Shown here: positions 6,777 through 14,569 of the stretch, in pieces
Layout: every line of letters begins with the position of its first letter
Numbering within the stretch: position 1 is the stretch's first letter
Source: RGIG3009 sp964389495
GTDB taxonomy: Bacteria; Bacillota; Clostridia; Oscillospirales; Acutalibacteraceae
Direction: 5' to 3'
Assembly: GCA_964389495.1 (NCBI GenBank)
Contig: CAYMDU010000027.1
Coordinates: forward strand, 1 to 18,526
Length of the DNA: 18,526 bases
Translations under genes and position numbers: made by a program
Notes under the pieces: generated by a model
Database searches by the model: none
The model's input: only the letters and a program-made list of their open reading frames with translations
What the model was told of the DNA's origin: nothing

Positions 6777-7604
6777 ATGGCTTTAAAATTGATGTACATA
6801 ACGAACCGTCCGGAGATTGCACAAATTGCGGAAACGGCGGGGGTTGACAGAATTTTTATTGATTTGGAGTATATCGGCAAGGCAGATCGTCAAGGCGGTA
6901 TGGACACGGTGCAGTCGCATCACACGCTGGACGATGTTAAACGAATTTCCGGTGCAATTACCACCGCGGAATTGTTGGTTCGTGTGAATCCGATTCATGA
7001 TGCAACCGAACAATATGTTTCATCCGAAGAAGAAATTAACACCGCCATTGCCAACGGTGCTGATATTCTTATGCTTCCGTTTTTTAAGCGATTGGAGGAA
7101 GTGAAGCGCTTCCTTTTGGCTGTGAACCGGCGAGTCAAAACGATGCTCTTGATTGAAACGCCGGAGGCAGTTGCCATGGTGGACGAGTTGCTTTTGTTGG
7201 ATGGAATTGATTTTATTCACATTGGCTTGAATGATTTAAGCTTGGGATACGGAAAACAGTTTATGTTTGAATTGTTGACCGATGGTACAGTGGAGCGCTT
7301 GTGCACAAAGTTTCGTGAAAAGAATATTCCCTATGGCTTTGGAGGGATTGCTTCGCTTGGCAAAGGAACGGTTCCGGCGGAAATGATTATCAAAGAGCAC
7401 TATCGCCTTGGTTCCACCTGCGCCATTCTCTCGCGAAGTTTTTGTAATGTCGATAAAATCAATCACATGGGAATCATCAGTTCCACCTTTGTGAATGGTA
7501 TGCGCGAGATTCGCGCGTTTGAAGCGGAGTGTGAAAAACACATGGGGTATTTTACCGACAACAAACGTGAATTGGAAAAAGCCGTGAAAACGATTGTTGA
7601 ATGA
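6777..7604 (+). CDS. HpcH/HpaI-family aldolase
   Basis: A 275-residue cytoplasmic TIM-barrel protein of the HpcH/HpaI aldolase/citrate lyase beta family. Members usually perform metal-dependent reversible aldol additions of pyruvate (or acetyl groups) to aldehydes. Expected metal-site residues are visible: Arg69 in LLVRVNP, Glu127 in LLIETPEAV and Asp153 in HIGLNDLSLGYG. The segment where HpaI has an active-site His reads DLEYIGKADRQGG here, with Tyr32 in that place, and a QSHHT stretch (His48-His49) follows. Its position directly behind the initiating transferase and 9 bases before a D-2-hydroxyacid dehydrogenase suggests the two act in sequence on one acid precursor for the polysaccharide. 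The exact substrate is unknown. Confidence 0.82.
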   Translation: MALKLMYITNRPEIAQIAETAGVDRIFIDLEYIGKADRQGGMDTVQSHHTLDDVKRISGAITTAELLVRVNPIHDATEQYVSSEEEINTAIANGADILMLPFFKRLEEVKRFLLAVNRRVKTMLLIETPEAVAMVDELLLLDGIDFIHIGLNDLSLGYGKQFMFELLTDGTVERLCTKFREKNIPYGFGGIASLGKGTVPAEMIIKEHYRLGSTCAILSRSFCNVDKINHMGIISSTFVNGMREIRAFEAECEKHMGYFTDNKRELEKAVKTIVE

Positions 7605-7613
7605 GGGCATGCT

Positions 7614-8531
7614 ATGAATTTGCTTGTGACCGGTGCTTTTGATTGGGCCGAAAACGAATTGAATATGTTACGCGCGCGCGGCCACGAGGTGGTTTTCATG
7701 CAGCAGGAATCTTCACCGTTGCCTTGTGAACCGGCGTGGGTGGAAGGGATTGTCGGAAATGGAATTTTCTTGCATCACCCAATTGAACAGTTTTCGTCAC
7801 TGAACTATATTCAGCTGACAAGTGCGGGATTTGACCGCGTTCCGATGGATTATGTCCGAGAACACAAAATTGATATTCACAACGCACGCGGTGTATATAG
7901 CATTCCCATGGCGGAGTTTGCTGTGGGCGGGGTGCTACAACTTTATAAACAAAGTGAGTTTTTTCAGTGCAATCAAAGAAACCACCGCTGGGAGAAGTGC
8001 CGCGAAATAGCAGAACTCAACGGAAAAACAGTGTGTATCCTTGGTTGTGGCAGCGTGGGAAACGAATGTGCCAAGCGGTTTCGCGCTTTTGGCTGTTCGG
8101 TCATCGGCGTTGACAGTGTACCGTATCAAAACGATGTATATGATACCATGGTTTCGTTGGACAGCTTGAAATCGGCACTGGCCAGTGCCGACATAACAGT
8201 TTTAACACTTCCTCTTACCGAGGAAACACGGCATCTTATCAACACCGAACGCATTGCGGCAATGAAATCCGATTCGGTGCTGGTCAACATTGCCAGAGGA
8301 GCTATTGTGGACACAGTGGCTTTGACAGATGCCTTGAAGACCAATGCCATCCGAGGAGCGGTGTTGGATGTGTTTGAAGATGAGCCGCTTGCAGAAAACA
8401 GTGACTTGTGGGATTTGAAAAATGTGATTGTCACACCGCACAACAGTTTTGTGAGTGTGGAAAATCATGCACGGTTATTTCAATTGATTTTGGAAAATTT
8501 ATCCTTGGCACAAGGAAGAACAGTGGAATAA
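7614..8531 (+). CDS. D-isomer-specific 2-hydroxyacid dehydrogenase
   Basis: A 305-residue NAD(P)-dependent enzyme that reduces 2-oxoacids to D-2-hydroxyacids or the reverse. The cofactor domain carries ILGCGSVG (GxGxxG, about 142-149). The catalytic triad of the family is visible: Arg at about 228 in NIARGAIVD, Glu at about 257 in DVFEDEP and His at about 276 in TPHNSF. An Asp (D166) at the end of the second strand of the Rossmann fold suggests preference for NAD over NADP. The N-terminal substrate domain is compact and shorter than in 3-phosphoglycerate dehydrogenase, and there is no ACT domain, so serine synthesis is unlikely. GAGGG precedes ATG 7614. With the upstream aldolase it could reduce a 4-hydroxy-2-oxoacid or related product; this pairing is inference. 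Confidence 0.88.
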   Translation: MNLLVTGAFDWAENELNMLRARGHEVVFMQQESSPLPCEPAWVEGIVGNGIFLHHPIEQFSSLNYIQLTSAGFDRVPMDYVREHKIDIHNARGVYSIPMAEFAVGGVLQLYKQSEFFQCNQRNHRWEKCREIAELNGKTVCILGCGSVGNECAKRFRAFGCSVIGVDSVPYQNDVYDTMVSLDSLKSALASADITVLTLPLTEETRHLINTERIAAMKSDSVLVNIARGAIVDTVALTDALKTNAIRGAVLDVFEDEPLAENSDLWDLKNVIVTPHNSFVSVENHARLFQLILENLSLAQGRTVE

Positions 8532-8544
8532 AGGAAGACAGCAC

Positions 8545-9756
8545 ATGGATATTCTTTTGATTTGTAACTTTTGGCATTTTGAATTTGAAAAGCAAAGCAG
8601 CCGGTATCGAACAATGGCGGATGTGTTGGCGGCCCGGCCGGAATTCACTGTGGAAGTGATCACTTCTACTTTTCGGCATCAAACAAAAACACAACGAAAT
8701 CTTGATGATATTGCTTCTCGGAATTTTGATTACCAAGTTACCTTGTTGCACGAGCCTTCCTATCAAAAGAATATTTCCGTGAAAAGATTGCGCAGCCACC
8801 GTTGTTTCTCTAAGGAAGTTTTGAACTATTTGGAGCAAAGAAAAACGCCGGATGTTATCATTTGTTCGGTGCCGTCTTTGGCGGTTGGTAGCGCTGTTTC
8901 GAAGTTTGCCAAAAAGCATGGCGTGAAGTTGATAATCGATATTCAGGATTTGTGGCCAGAAGCTTTTAAAATGGCGCTGGATATTCCTTTGCTGTCGGAT
9001 ATTCTGTTTTTGCCGATGATGTGGCAGGCAAACCGCATTTATGCACGGGCAGACCTTGTTATGGCGGTTTCCAACACCTATGTTCAGCGGGGCCTTGCTT
9101 GCAATCCCCGGGCAACGGGATTGCCGCTGTATATCGGTACCGATTCTCAACTGGCGGCCAAAGAAACCGCCGGAAAATCGGTGAAAAAGCCAACCGGTGA
9201 ATTTTGGGTTGCCTATGCGGGCGCACTGGGGCATAGTTATGATATTTGTTCTGTGATAGACGCGGTGGCTCTCCTAAAACAAAAGGGGTGCACGGGCGTT
9301 GTTTTCAAAATCATGGGCGAAGGCGTGCTGGAAGATACTTTCAAGGCCTATGCATTGGAAAAGGGCGTGACATGCGATTTCACCGGCTTTTTGGACTACG
9401 GAACCATGATGGCTGTGCTGGCTCAAAGTGATGTTGCTGTGAATCCCATTGTCGGGAAATCGGTATCTTCCATCATTAACAAAGTTTCAGATTATGCCAT
9501 GGCTGGTGTTCCGGTGGTGAACACGCAAAACAGTGCTGAATATCGCAAACTGCTGGATGAATACCGTGCCGGTATCAATGTTGCCAACAAGGATCCCGAA
9601 GGACTTGCCGCAGCGCTCAAAGAATTGTATGACAATGCCGACAAGCGGCAGACGATGGGCGATAACCAGCGGCGTTTATTCAACGACCGATTTGACCGCG
9701 TAAAGACATATACCCAAGTGGCCGATGCCATTTGCCATCTTGCACAGGAGAAATGA
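8545..9756 (+). CDS. Glycosyltransferase family 4, WbuB-like
   Basis: A 403-residue GT-B glycosyltransferase, probably at the cytoplasmic membrane face. The N-terminal acceptor domain has an RYRTMADVL stretch and IIDIQDLWPEAF (about 130-141), a block typical of WbuB-type enzymes, which add N-acetylfucosamine in several capsule and O-antigen systems. The C-terminal nucleotide-sugar domain has AYAGALGHSYD (about 223-233), KIMGEGVLED and NKVSDYAMAGVPVV (about 312-325). The last block is the usual donor-binding 'K-x2-EYMAAG-PV' element, but with Asp316 where most members have Glu. AAAGGAAG precedes ATG 8545. The presence of capE at the right end of the window makes L-FucNAc a reasonable donor guess; the linkage is unknown. 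Confidence 0.85.
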   Translation: MDILLICNFWHFEFEKQSSRYRTMADVLAARPEFTVEVITSTFRHQTKTQRNLDDIASRNFDYQVTLLHEPSYQKNISVKRLRSHRCFSKEVLNYLEQRKTPDVIICSVPSLAVGSAVSKFAKKHGVKLIIDIQDLWPEAFKMALDIPLLSDILFLPMMWQANRIYARADLVMAVSNTYVQRGLACNPRATGLPLYIGTDSQLAAKETAGKSVKKPTGEFWVAYAGALGHSYDICSVIDAVALLKQKGCTGVVFKIMGEGVLEDTFKAYALEKGVTCDFTGFLDYGTMMAVLAQSDVAVNPIVGKSVSSIINKVSDYAMAGVPVVNTQNSAEYRKLLDEYRAGINVANKDPEGLAAALKELYDNADKRQTMGDNQRRLFNDRFDRVKTYTQVADAICHLAQEK

Positions 9757-9766
9757 GGACTTCGAT

Positions 9767-11071
9767 TTGAAAGTGTTAATTTTGAGTCATAATCCGATGT
9801 CTGCCAGATACGGTATAGGAAAAACTTTGTTGTCATGTTTTTCACAGTTTAAAAAAGAAGAACTGTGCCAGCTGTATATTCATACCGGCGCTCCCGATCG
9901 AGAGACCTGCCAATCGTATTATCGTGTAACCGATAAAAGTGTTTTAAAGGGAGTGATTACCCGCCGCGTGGCGGGAGGAACGCTGAAGCCGGTCCCACTG
10001 GAAAAGCAACCGGCGATTATTGCCAATTCGTTTTACAAAAGAACCTATGGTAGTAAGAAAAACAAGCAGCCAAACCGCGAGTTTTTGCGGGATGTCATGT
10101 GGAAAATTTCTCCTTGGTATAACCGTGCATTAAAGCAATGGATACAAGAACAGCAGCCCACCTGCCTTTATGTGGCGATAGGAAGCAATAAGTTTTTGTA
10201 TGATATGGCCTTGCGCATTGCCAAAGATTTTGATTTGCCGATATGCACCTATGTGTGTGATGATTTCTATTTTGCCCAAGCCCCTCAAGGGTTTTGGGGG
10301 TGGTTGTGGAAACGAACGCTGGATAAAAAAACACGCGAGCTGATGGCCGCTACCACGCAAATTGTTTCTATTTGCGATGAAATGTCAACCCTGTACGGCC
10401 GCGAATTTTCCCGGCCGGCCGCCACGGTTATGACCGGTACCAATTACCGAATTTCAGAACCGGTTTTCAAGGAAAGTATACACACCCTCCGCTATTTTGG
10501 GAAAACAAATCTTAATCGATACCAATCGCTAGCCGATATAGGCCGCGCGCTGGATGAAATTAACAGTGAAAAGGGTACAGACTATTCTTTGGAAATTTTT
10601 TGCGATACGCCCAGTCCCGAAGCGCGGCAGGCGTTGGAAAGCAGCCGTTCCGTGCAGGTGTTTCCTTTTTTGGTGGGCGAAGAATTTAATGAACGGTTTT
10701 TCAATTCCGAAGCGTTGCTTCATGTTGAAGCATTCGACCTGCCGACAATCGACAGAGTAAAGCACTCGGTATCCACCAAAATTGCCGATAGCCTGGCCAG
10801 CGGTATTCCGTTATTTGCCTATGCGCCGGCCGGGATTGCTTCGGTGGAGCATCTGATACGCCATCAGGGCGGAATTGTGGCAACCGATAAGAACCAGCTG
10901 AAAGAAAAGCTGTGCTTGCTGTTTGAAAATGCAATCTGCCGAAAACAATCCAGTGAGCGCAATGTGCAAATTGCCAAGGACTATCACGACCCCCAAGTTG
11001 TGAGCCGAACCATCTATTCACTTTTAACAAGCCTATCCAAGGAGATGTGCAGTGAAAGTTTTACAAGTTAA
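9767..11071 (+). CDS. Probable GT-B glycosyltransferase
   Basis: A 434-residue protein with the outline of a GT-B glycosyltransferase. The N-terminus LKVLILSHNPMSARYGIGK matches the first strand and glycine loop of GT4 acceptor domains. A middle YVCDDFYFAQ segment (about 163-172) and IVSICDEMSTLYG (about 200-212) resemble the interdomain region, and RYFGKTNLNRYQSL (about 243-256) looks like the start of the donor domain. The C-terminal VKHSVSTKIADSLASGIPLFAYAP stretch is the nucleotide-sugar-binding block, without the classical E-x7-E. I place the start at TTG 9767 because AGGA lies 7 bases upstream, overlapping the stop of the preceding gene; an upstream in-frame ATG 9725 would lie inside that gene. 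The final 20 bases overlap the next gene. Donor and acceptor are unknown. Confidence 0.7.
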   Translation: MKVLILSHNPMSARYGIGKTLLSCFSQFKKEELCQLYIHTGAPDRETCQSYYRVTDKSVLKGVITRRVAGGTLKPVPLEKQPAIIANSFYKRTYGSKKNKQPNREFLRDVMWKISPWYNRALKQWIQEQQPTCLYVAIGSNKFLYDMALRIAKDFDLPICTYVCDDFYFAQAPQGFWGWLWKRTLDKKTRELMAATTQIVSICDEMSTLYGREFSRPAATVMTGTNYRISEPVFKESIHTLRYFGKTNLNRYQSLADIGRALDEINSEKGTDYSLEIFCDTPSPEARQALESSRSVQVFPFLVGEEFNERFFNSEALLHVEAFDLPTIDRVKHSVSTKIADSLASGIPLFAYAPAGIASVEHLIRHQGGIVATDKNQLKEKLCLLFENAICRKQSSERNVQIAKDYHDPQVVSRTIYSLLTSLSKEMCSESFTS

Positions 11072-12254
11072 CTGTGTCTACAACAAAGGCAGCACGGGAA
11101 AAATCATGGGCGATATTCATGCTGATTTGCAAAAAAAAGGATGCGCTTCGGTTATTTGTTACGGCCGAGGGCAGGCAACCGACGATTCGGCTGTGTACAA
11201 AGTTTGCAGTGAAGGGTATGCCAAATGGAATGCCTTGCTGTCACGGATCACAGGCTTTGAATTCGGCGGGTGCTTCTTTTCCACCAATCGATTGATTTCC
11301 GTGATTCAAAAAGAGCGCCCCGATGTGGTGCATTTGCATTGTATCAACGGTTATTTTGTGAATATCTATCGGTTGGTGCAATGGTTAAAAAAATCCAATA
11401 TTCGCACGGTGATCACGCTGCATGCCGAGTTTATGCACACCGCGAATTGCGCACATGCGTTGGATTGCGACAAATGGAAAACCGGGTGCGGTCATTGCCG
11501 GCGTTTTCGAAAAGAAACCAAATCGTGGTTTTTTGATCAAACGCACGTTTCTTGGATGAAAATGAAAAAAGCCTTTGAAGGGTTTAACAACATCACCGTG
11601 GTATCGGTTTCGCCTTGGCTAATGAACCGTGCCAAGCAATCGCCCATTTTGTTTGGCAAGAACCACACCGTTATTCTCAACGGCGTGGATTGCGATGTGT
11701 TCACATACCGCCCGTCAAGCCCTGTGCGGACGAGCTTGAATATCGGCACAAACAAAGTCGTTTTCCATGCAACGCCGTTTTTTAGCAGCAAGCCGGAACA
11801 CGCAAAGGGCGGATACCATGTTTTGCAGTTGGCCAAGCGGATGCCCGATGTGACATTTGTGATTGCCGGAAAATACGAAGCCGGGCTATCGGTTCCTGCC
11901 AATGTGGTTTTGCTGGGCGAAGTGTCCCAAAAAGAAAAATTGGCCGCTTTGTATACCATGGCCGATGCCACGGTTATTGCCAGCCAAAGAGAAACATTTT
12001 CCATGATTGTGGCGGAAAGCCTTTGTTGCGGCACCGTGGTGTCAGGGTTTTATGCCGGTGCCCCGGAACAAATCGCTATTTCGGAATACAGCCGATTTGT
12101 GGAATACGGAAATGTAGACCGCTTGGAGAAAGAACTGAGGCAACTGTTGAATGTACCGTGGGATAAAAGTGCAGTGGCTTCTGCCGGCAGAGCCAAATAT
12201 GCCAAGGAACGCATGACGGCCGAGTATTGGGATGTTTACACAAACAGAGGATGA
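11052..12254 (+). CDS. Glycosyltransferase family 4 with cysteine cluster
   Basis: A 400-residue retaining GT4 enzyme. The start VNCVYNKGSTGKI is the glycine loop of the acceptor domain, VVHLHCINGYFVN (about 92-104) is the typical second block, and the C-terminal domain has E-x7-E at Glu314 and Glu322 (ETFSMIVAE) followed by the AESLCCGTVV donor-binding helix. Between them four cysteines are spaced C-x5-C-x6-C-x2-C (133, 139, 146, 149), a pattern recurring in a subset of bacterial GT4 enzymes and suited to binding zinc. AAGGAGA upstream supports GTG 11052 as start, giving a 20-base overlap with the previous gene and probable coupling. It probably adds one sugar of the repeat unit. Confidence 0.88.
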   Translation: MKVLQVNCVYNKGSTGKIMGDIHADLQKKGCASVICYGRGQATDDSAVYKVCSEGYAKWNALLSRITGFEFGGCFFSTNRLISVIQKERPDVVHLHCINGYFVNIYRLVQWLKKSNIRTVITLHAEFMHTANCAHALDCDKWKTGCGHCRRFRKETKSWFFDQTHVSWMKMKKAFEGFNNITVVSVSPWLMNRAKQSPILFGKNHTVILNGVDCDVFTYRPSSPVRTSLNIGTNKVVFHATPFFSSKPEHAKGGYHVLQLAKRMPDVTFVIAGKYEAGLSVPANVVLLGEVSQKEKLAALYTMADATVIASQRETFSMIVAESLCCGTVVSGFYAGAPEQIAISEYSRFVEYGNVDRLEKELRQLLNVPWDKSAVASAGRAKYAKERMTAEYWDVYTNRG

Positions 12255-12259
12255 ACGAT

Positions 12260-13495
12260 ATGAGTAGGCTTTTGCGAGAAAAACAAAATACACAACAGAT
12301 GTTTTCGCTTTTTTTGTGTTACCTGTTGGTCACATGCGCTGTTTACATTATGCCGTTGCTGAAATTCAAAGTGCCCTACATTTTGGCAGCATTGCTTATG
12401 CTGGCAACATTGGTGCCCTTGCTGATGAAAGAACGCGAGTGGATACCGCATATTGTTCTGCTGGCAATGGCGTTTTCGGTGGTTGCCGGTATCAGCTTGC
12501 TAAATGGGGTGTCGGCTTCGTTTGCCGATGCTATCAACAATGTGCTGTTGCGAAATGTGCGCTTCTTCTTGCCGATGCTGTGGGGAAGCTACGCGCTTCG
12601 GTATACCACGCCCAAGCAACAAACTTTGTTTTTGGTTTTGTTTTCGGCCATGGTGGTTTTTATCTATTGCAAAACCATATCGGCGTTGGAAAACGACCAA
12701 TGGGTGGCCCGCATTTTGGCGCAGGGAAAAGAATCGTCCAGTGCCGAAGTGAATCAGTATCGTTTGGACAATGTGGGGGGGTTTGAATATTCCTACATGA
12801 TGGGAATTATTGCCCTGTGCCTCACATGGGGGGCTTTAAAAGCAAAAAAACTGTGGTGGAAGCTGTTGGCCATAGCGGCGGTTGTTGCGGTGTTTTATTA
12901 CATCATCCAAACCATGTATACCACCTTGCTGCTATTGTCATTCATCGGTATTTTTGTTTTGCTTTTTCTGCACACCAAAAATCCGTTGATAAAATTGTTG
13001 TTGATCACCATTGCCATAGTTACCATATTTTCGTTGGAACCGATATTGAAATACCTCAGTACGGCGTTTTCCAAAGACTCGTTGCTAAACGATAAATTCA
13101 AAGGTTTATACTACGCCTTGATAAACGACGATGTCGGCCGAGTGGGTTCTCGTCCCGAGTTGATGGCGCACTCGTTTGAACGCTGGTTGGCTCATCCCGT
13201 ATTCGGTTCATACGATCCTGCTTCAAGTTCCCATTCTTTGCTTTTTTCCACCTTGGAAACCGGTGGCATTGTGGGATTCATTCCGTGGTTGTGCTTGTTC
13301 GCGGGAGGGTATCGCATGCTAAAAACATTGTACCTCAGCCGTGGGTTGGAATTGTCATTGTTGCAGACCTCATTTTTGTATGTGTTTGTGTTGTCAATTC
13401 TAAACCCTATCGGATATGTATTTGAAGTGACGATTGTGGCATTTTTCATCACGCCAATTTGGTCGTCACTGACAGCCGATAGGCATTTGATTTAA
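12260..13495 (+). CDS. Wzy-like polysaccharide polymerase / O-antigen ligase family membrane protein
   Basis: A 411-residue integral membrane protein with roughly 10-12 hydrophobic helices, among them about 14-31, 38-56, 64-80, 120-140, 170-190, 197-236 and 242-260. A polar loop at about 262-345 contains VGSRPELMAHSFERWLAHP and then SSSHSLLFSTLETGGIVG, the Arg- and His-bearing external loop typical of the Wzy/WaaL superfamily, which joins lipid-linked repeat units. Overall identity in this family is low, so the call rests on topology, this loop and location next to glycosyltransferases and a Wzx flippase. ATG 12260 has AGAGG 9 bases upstream; ATG 12251 overlaps the previous stop but its ribosome site would be too close. 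A run of seven G (12775-12781) is noted separately. Confidence 0.82.
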   Translation: MSRLLREKQNTQQMFSLFLCYLLVTCAVYIMPLLKFKVPYILAALLMLATLVPLLMKEREWIPHIVLLAMAFSVVAGISLLNGVSASFADAINNVLLRNVRFFLPMLWGSYALRYTTPKQQTLFLVLFSAMVVFIYCKTISALENDQWVARILAQGKESSSAEVNQYRLDNVGGFEYSYMMGIIALCLTWGALKAKKLWWKLLAIAAVVAVFYYIIQTMYTTLLLLSFIGIFVLLFLHTKNPLIKLLLITIAIVTIFSLEPILKYLSTAFSKDSLLNDKFKGLYYALINDDVGRVGSRPELMAHSFERWLAHPVFGSYDPASSSHSLLFSTLETGGIVGFIPWLCLFAGGYRMLKTLYLSRGLELSLLQTSFLYVFVLSILNPIGYVFEVTIVAFFITPIWSSLTADRHLI

Positions 13496-13514
13496 GCAAA
13501 AGGAGAAATGCACA

Positions 13515-14552
13515 ATGTCGAATAAAGAGTATTATGGGATTGATCTTTTTAAGTTTATTGGTGCTGTTCTTGTTATTATGCTTCATGCGAGTCCTGTTGG
13601 TGAAACTACAACATGTGGTGTTATAATAAGACAAATTATTACACCTATTGCAGTGCCTTTTTTCTTTGCGGCAAGTGGATTTTTAACCTACCCCCCCCCG
13701 AGTTTTAGGGGCAAAAGAGTTGTCCGCATTTTAACGAAATATTGTATTTGGAGTATTATTTATTTGCCGTTTGTTATTGTTGGCTGGTTTATGAACGGCG
13801 GAATTAATGCGGAAAACATTATCCTTTATCTTAAGAACTTTGTTTTTGAAGGTAGCTATCAAACAATTTGGTTTTTAAATGCTCTTTGGGTTGCACTTGC
13901 CGTGGTTTTGGTATTGTTAAAGTATATTGACCCTAAATATATATTTTTAATATCCTTACCTTTTTATTCAATTTCTTGCTTGCTGTCTTCTTGGCATGGT
14001 GCTTTTACATATTTTCCATTTGGACAAGTTATTTCCAATTGGTATTATTCTTTTTTTGAAACTACAAAAAATGGTATTCTCTTCGGTTTTACTTATGTTT
14101 CCTTAGGTGTTTGGATAGCACAATCGGTTGGGGTAAAAAGAAAAGCCTTTTCCCGAAAAAGAATTATTGGTTTGATTTTATGTATTATATTTGTTATCGT
14201 TGAATTCTTAATAAGAACAGCATTTGCATCGAATGCCAAGGGGTGCGATATTACTTTTTCGCTGATTCCAATCACCGCGTTGCTGTTAAAAATCGCAGTT
14301 GATATAAAGTTGCCTTGTAAACCTGTTTGGAGCGTTTTACGCAAATATAGCACATTGCTTTTTTTGACCCAGAGAATTCCTCTTACAATTTTCAAATGGG
14401 CAGATGCCTTTGCAAAAAAGCGCTTTGGTTTTGCAATTTTCACAGCCGTGCCGCTTGTTCACTTTATTTTAATTCTTTTATCATCATTTTTAATTTCATT
14501 TTGTTTAATTCGGCTTTCCAAGCGTATAAAATGGGTTGCCAGTATTTGTTGA
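13515..14552 (+). CDS. Acyltransferase family 3 membrane protein
   Basis: A 345-residue membrane acyltransferase, the type that O-acetylates or otherwise acylates sugars of surface glycans. The opening YYGIDLFKFIGAVLVIMLHA (about 6-25) contains the conserved His24 at the end of the first helix, followed by TPIAVPFFFAASGFL (about 43-57), the family's second hallmark. About ten hydrophobic helices follow. AAGGAG lies 10 bases before ATG 13515. Its composition is sharply AT-rich compared with its neighbours (bases 13921-13980 contain 13 G or C in 60), so it was probably acquired separately. Nine consecutive C (13691-13699) encode the Pro60-Pro61-Pro62 run and could slip, switching the gene on and off. 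In the form seen here the frame is intact. Confidence 0.87.
   Translation: MSNKEYYGIDLFKFIGAVLVIMLHASPVGETTTCGVIIRQIITPIAVPFFFAASGFLTYPPPSFRGKRVVRILTKYCIWSIIYLPFVIVGWFMNGGINAENIILYLKNFVFEGSYQTIWFLNALWVALAVVLVLLKYIDPKYIFLISLPFYSISCLLSSWHGAFTYFPFGQVISNWYYSFFETTKNGILFGFTYVSLGVWIAQSVGVKRKAFSRKRIIGLILCIIFVIVEFLIRTAFASNAKGCDITFSLIPITALLLKIAVDIKLPCKPVWSVLRKYSTLLFLTQRIPLTIFKWADAFAKKRFGFAIFTAVPLVHFILILLSSFLISFCLIRLSKRIKWVASIC
13691..13699 (+). repeat. C9 homopolymer inside the acyltransferase gene
   Basis: Nine consecutive C residues at codons 59-62 of an AT-rich gene. Such tracts are contingency loci in glycan-modifying genes of other bacteria; here the phase-variable role is inferred. Confidence 0.6.
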
Positions 14553-14569
14553 TTTTAAGGAGGAGCTAT

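Noticed and set aside
11131..11138. A8 tract in the GT4 gene as a possible phase-variable site
   Set aside because: A runs of this length are common at Lys-Lys codons and the gene continues in frame with good motifs; evidence is much weaker than for the C9 tract.
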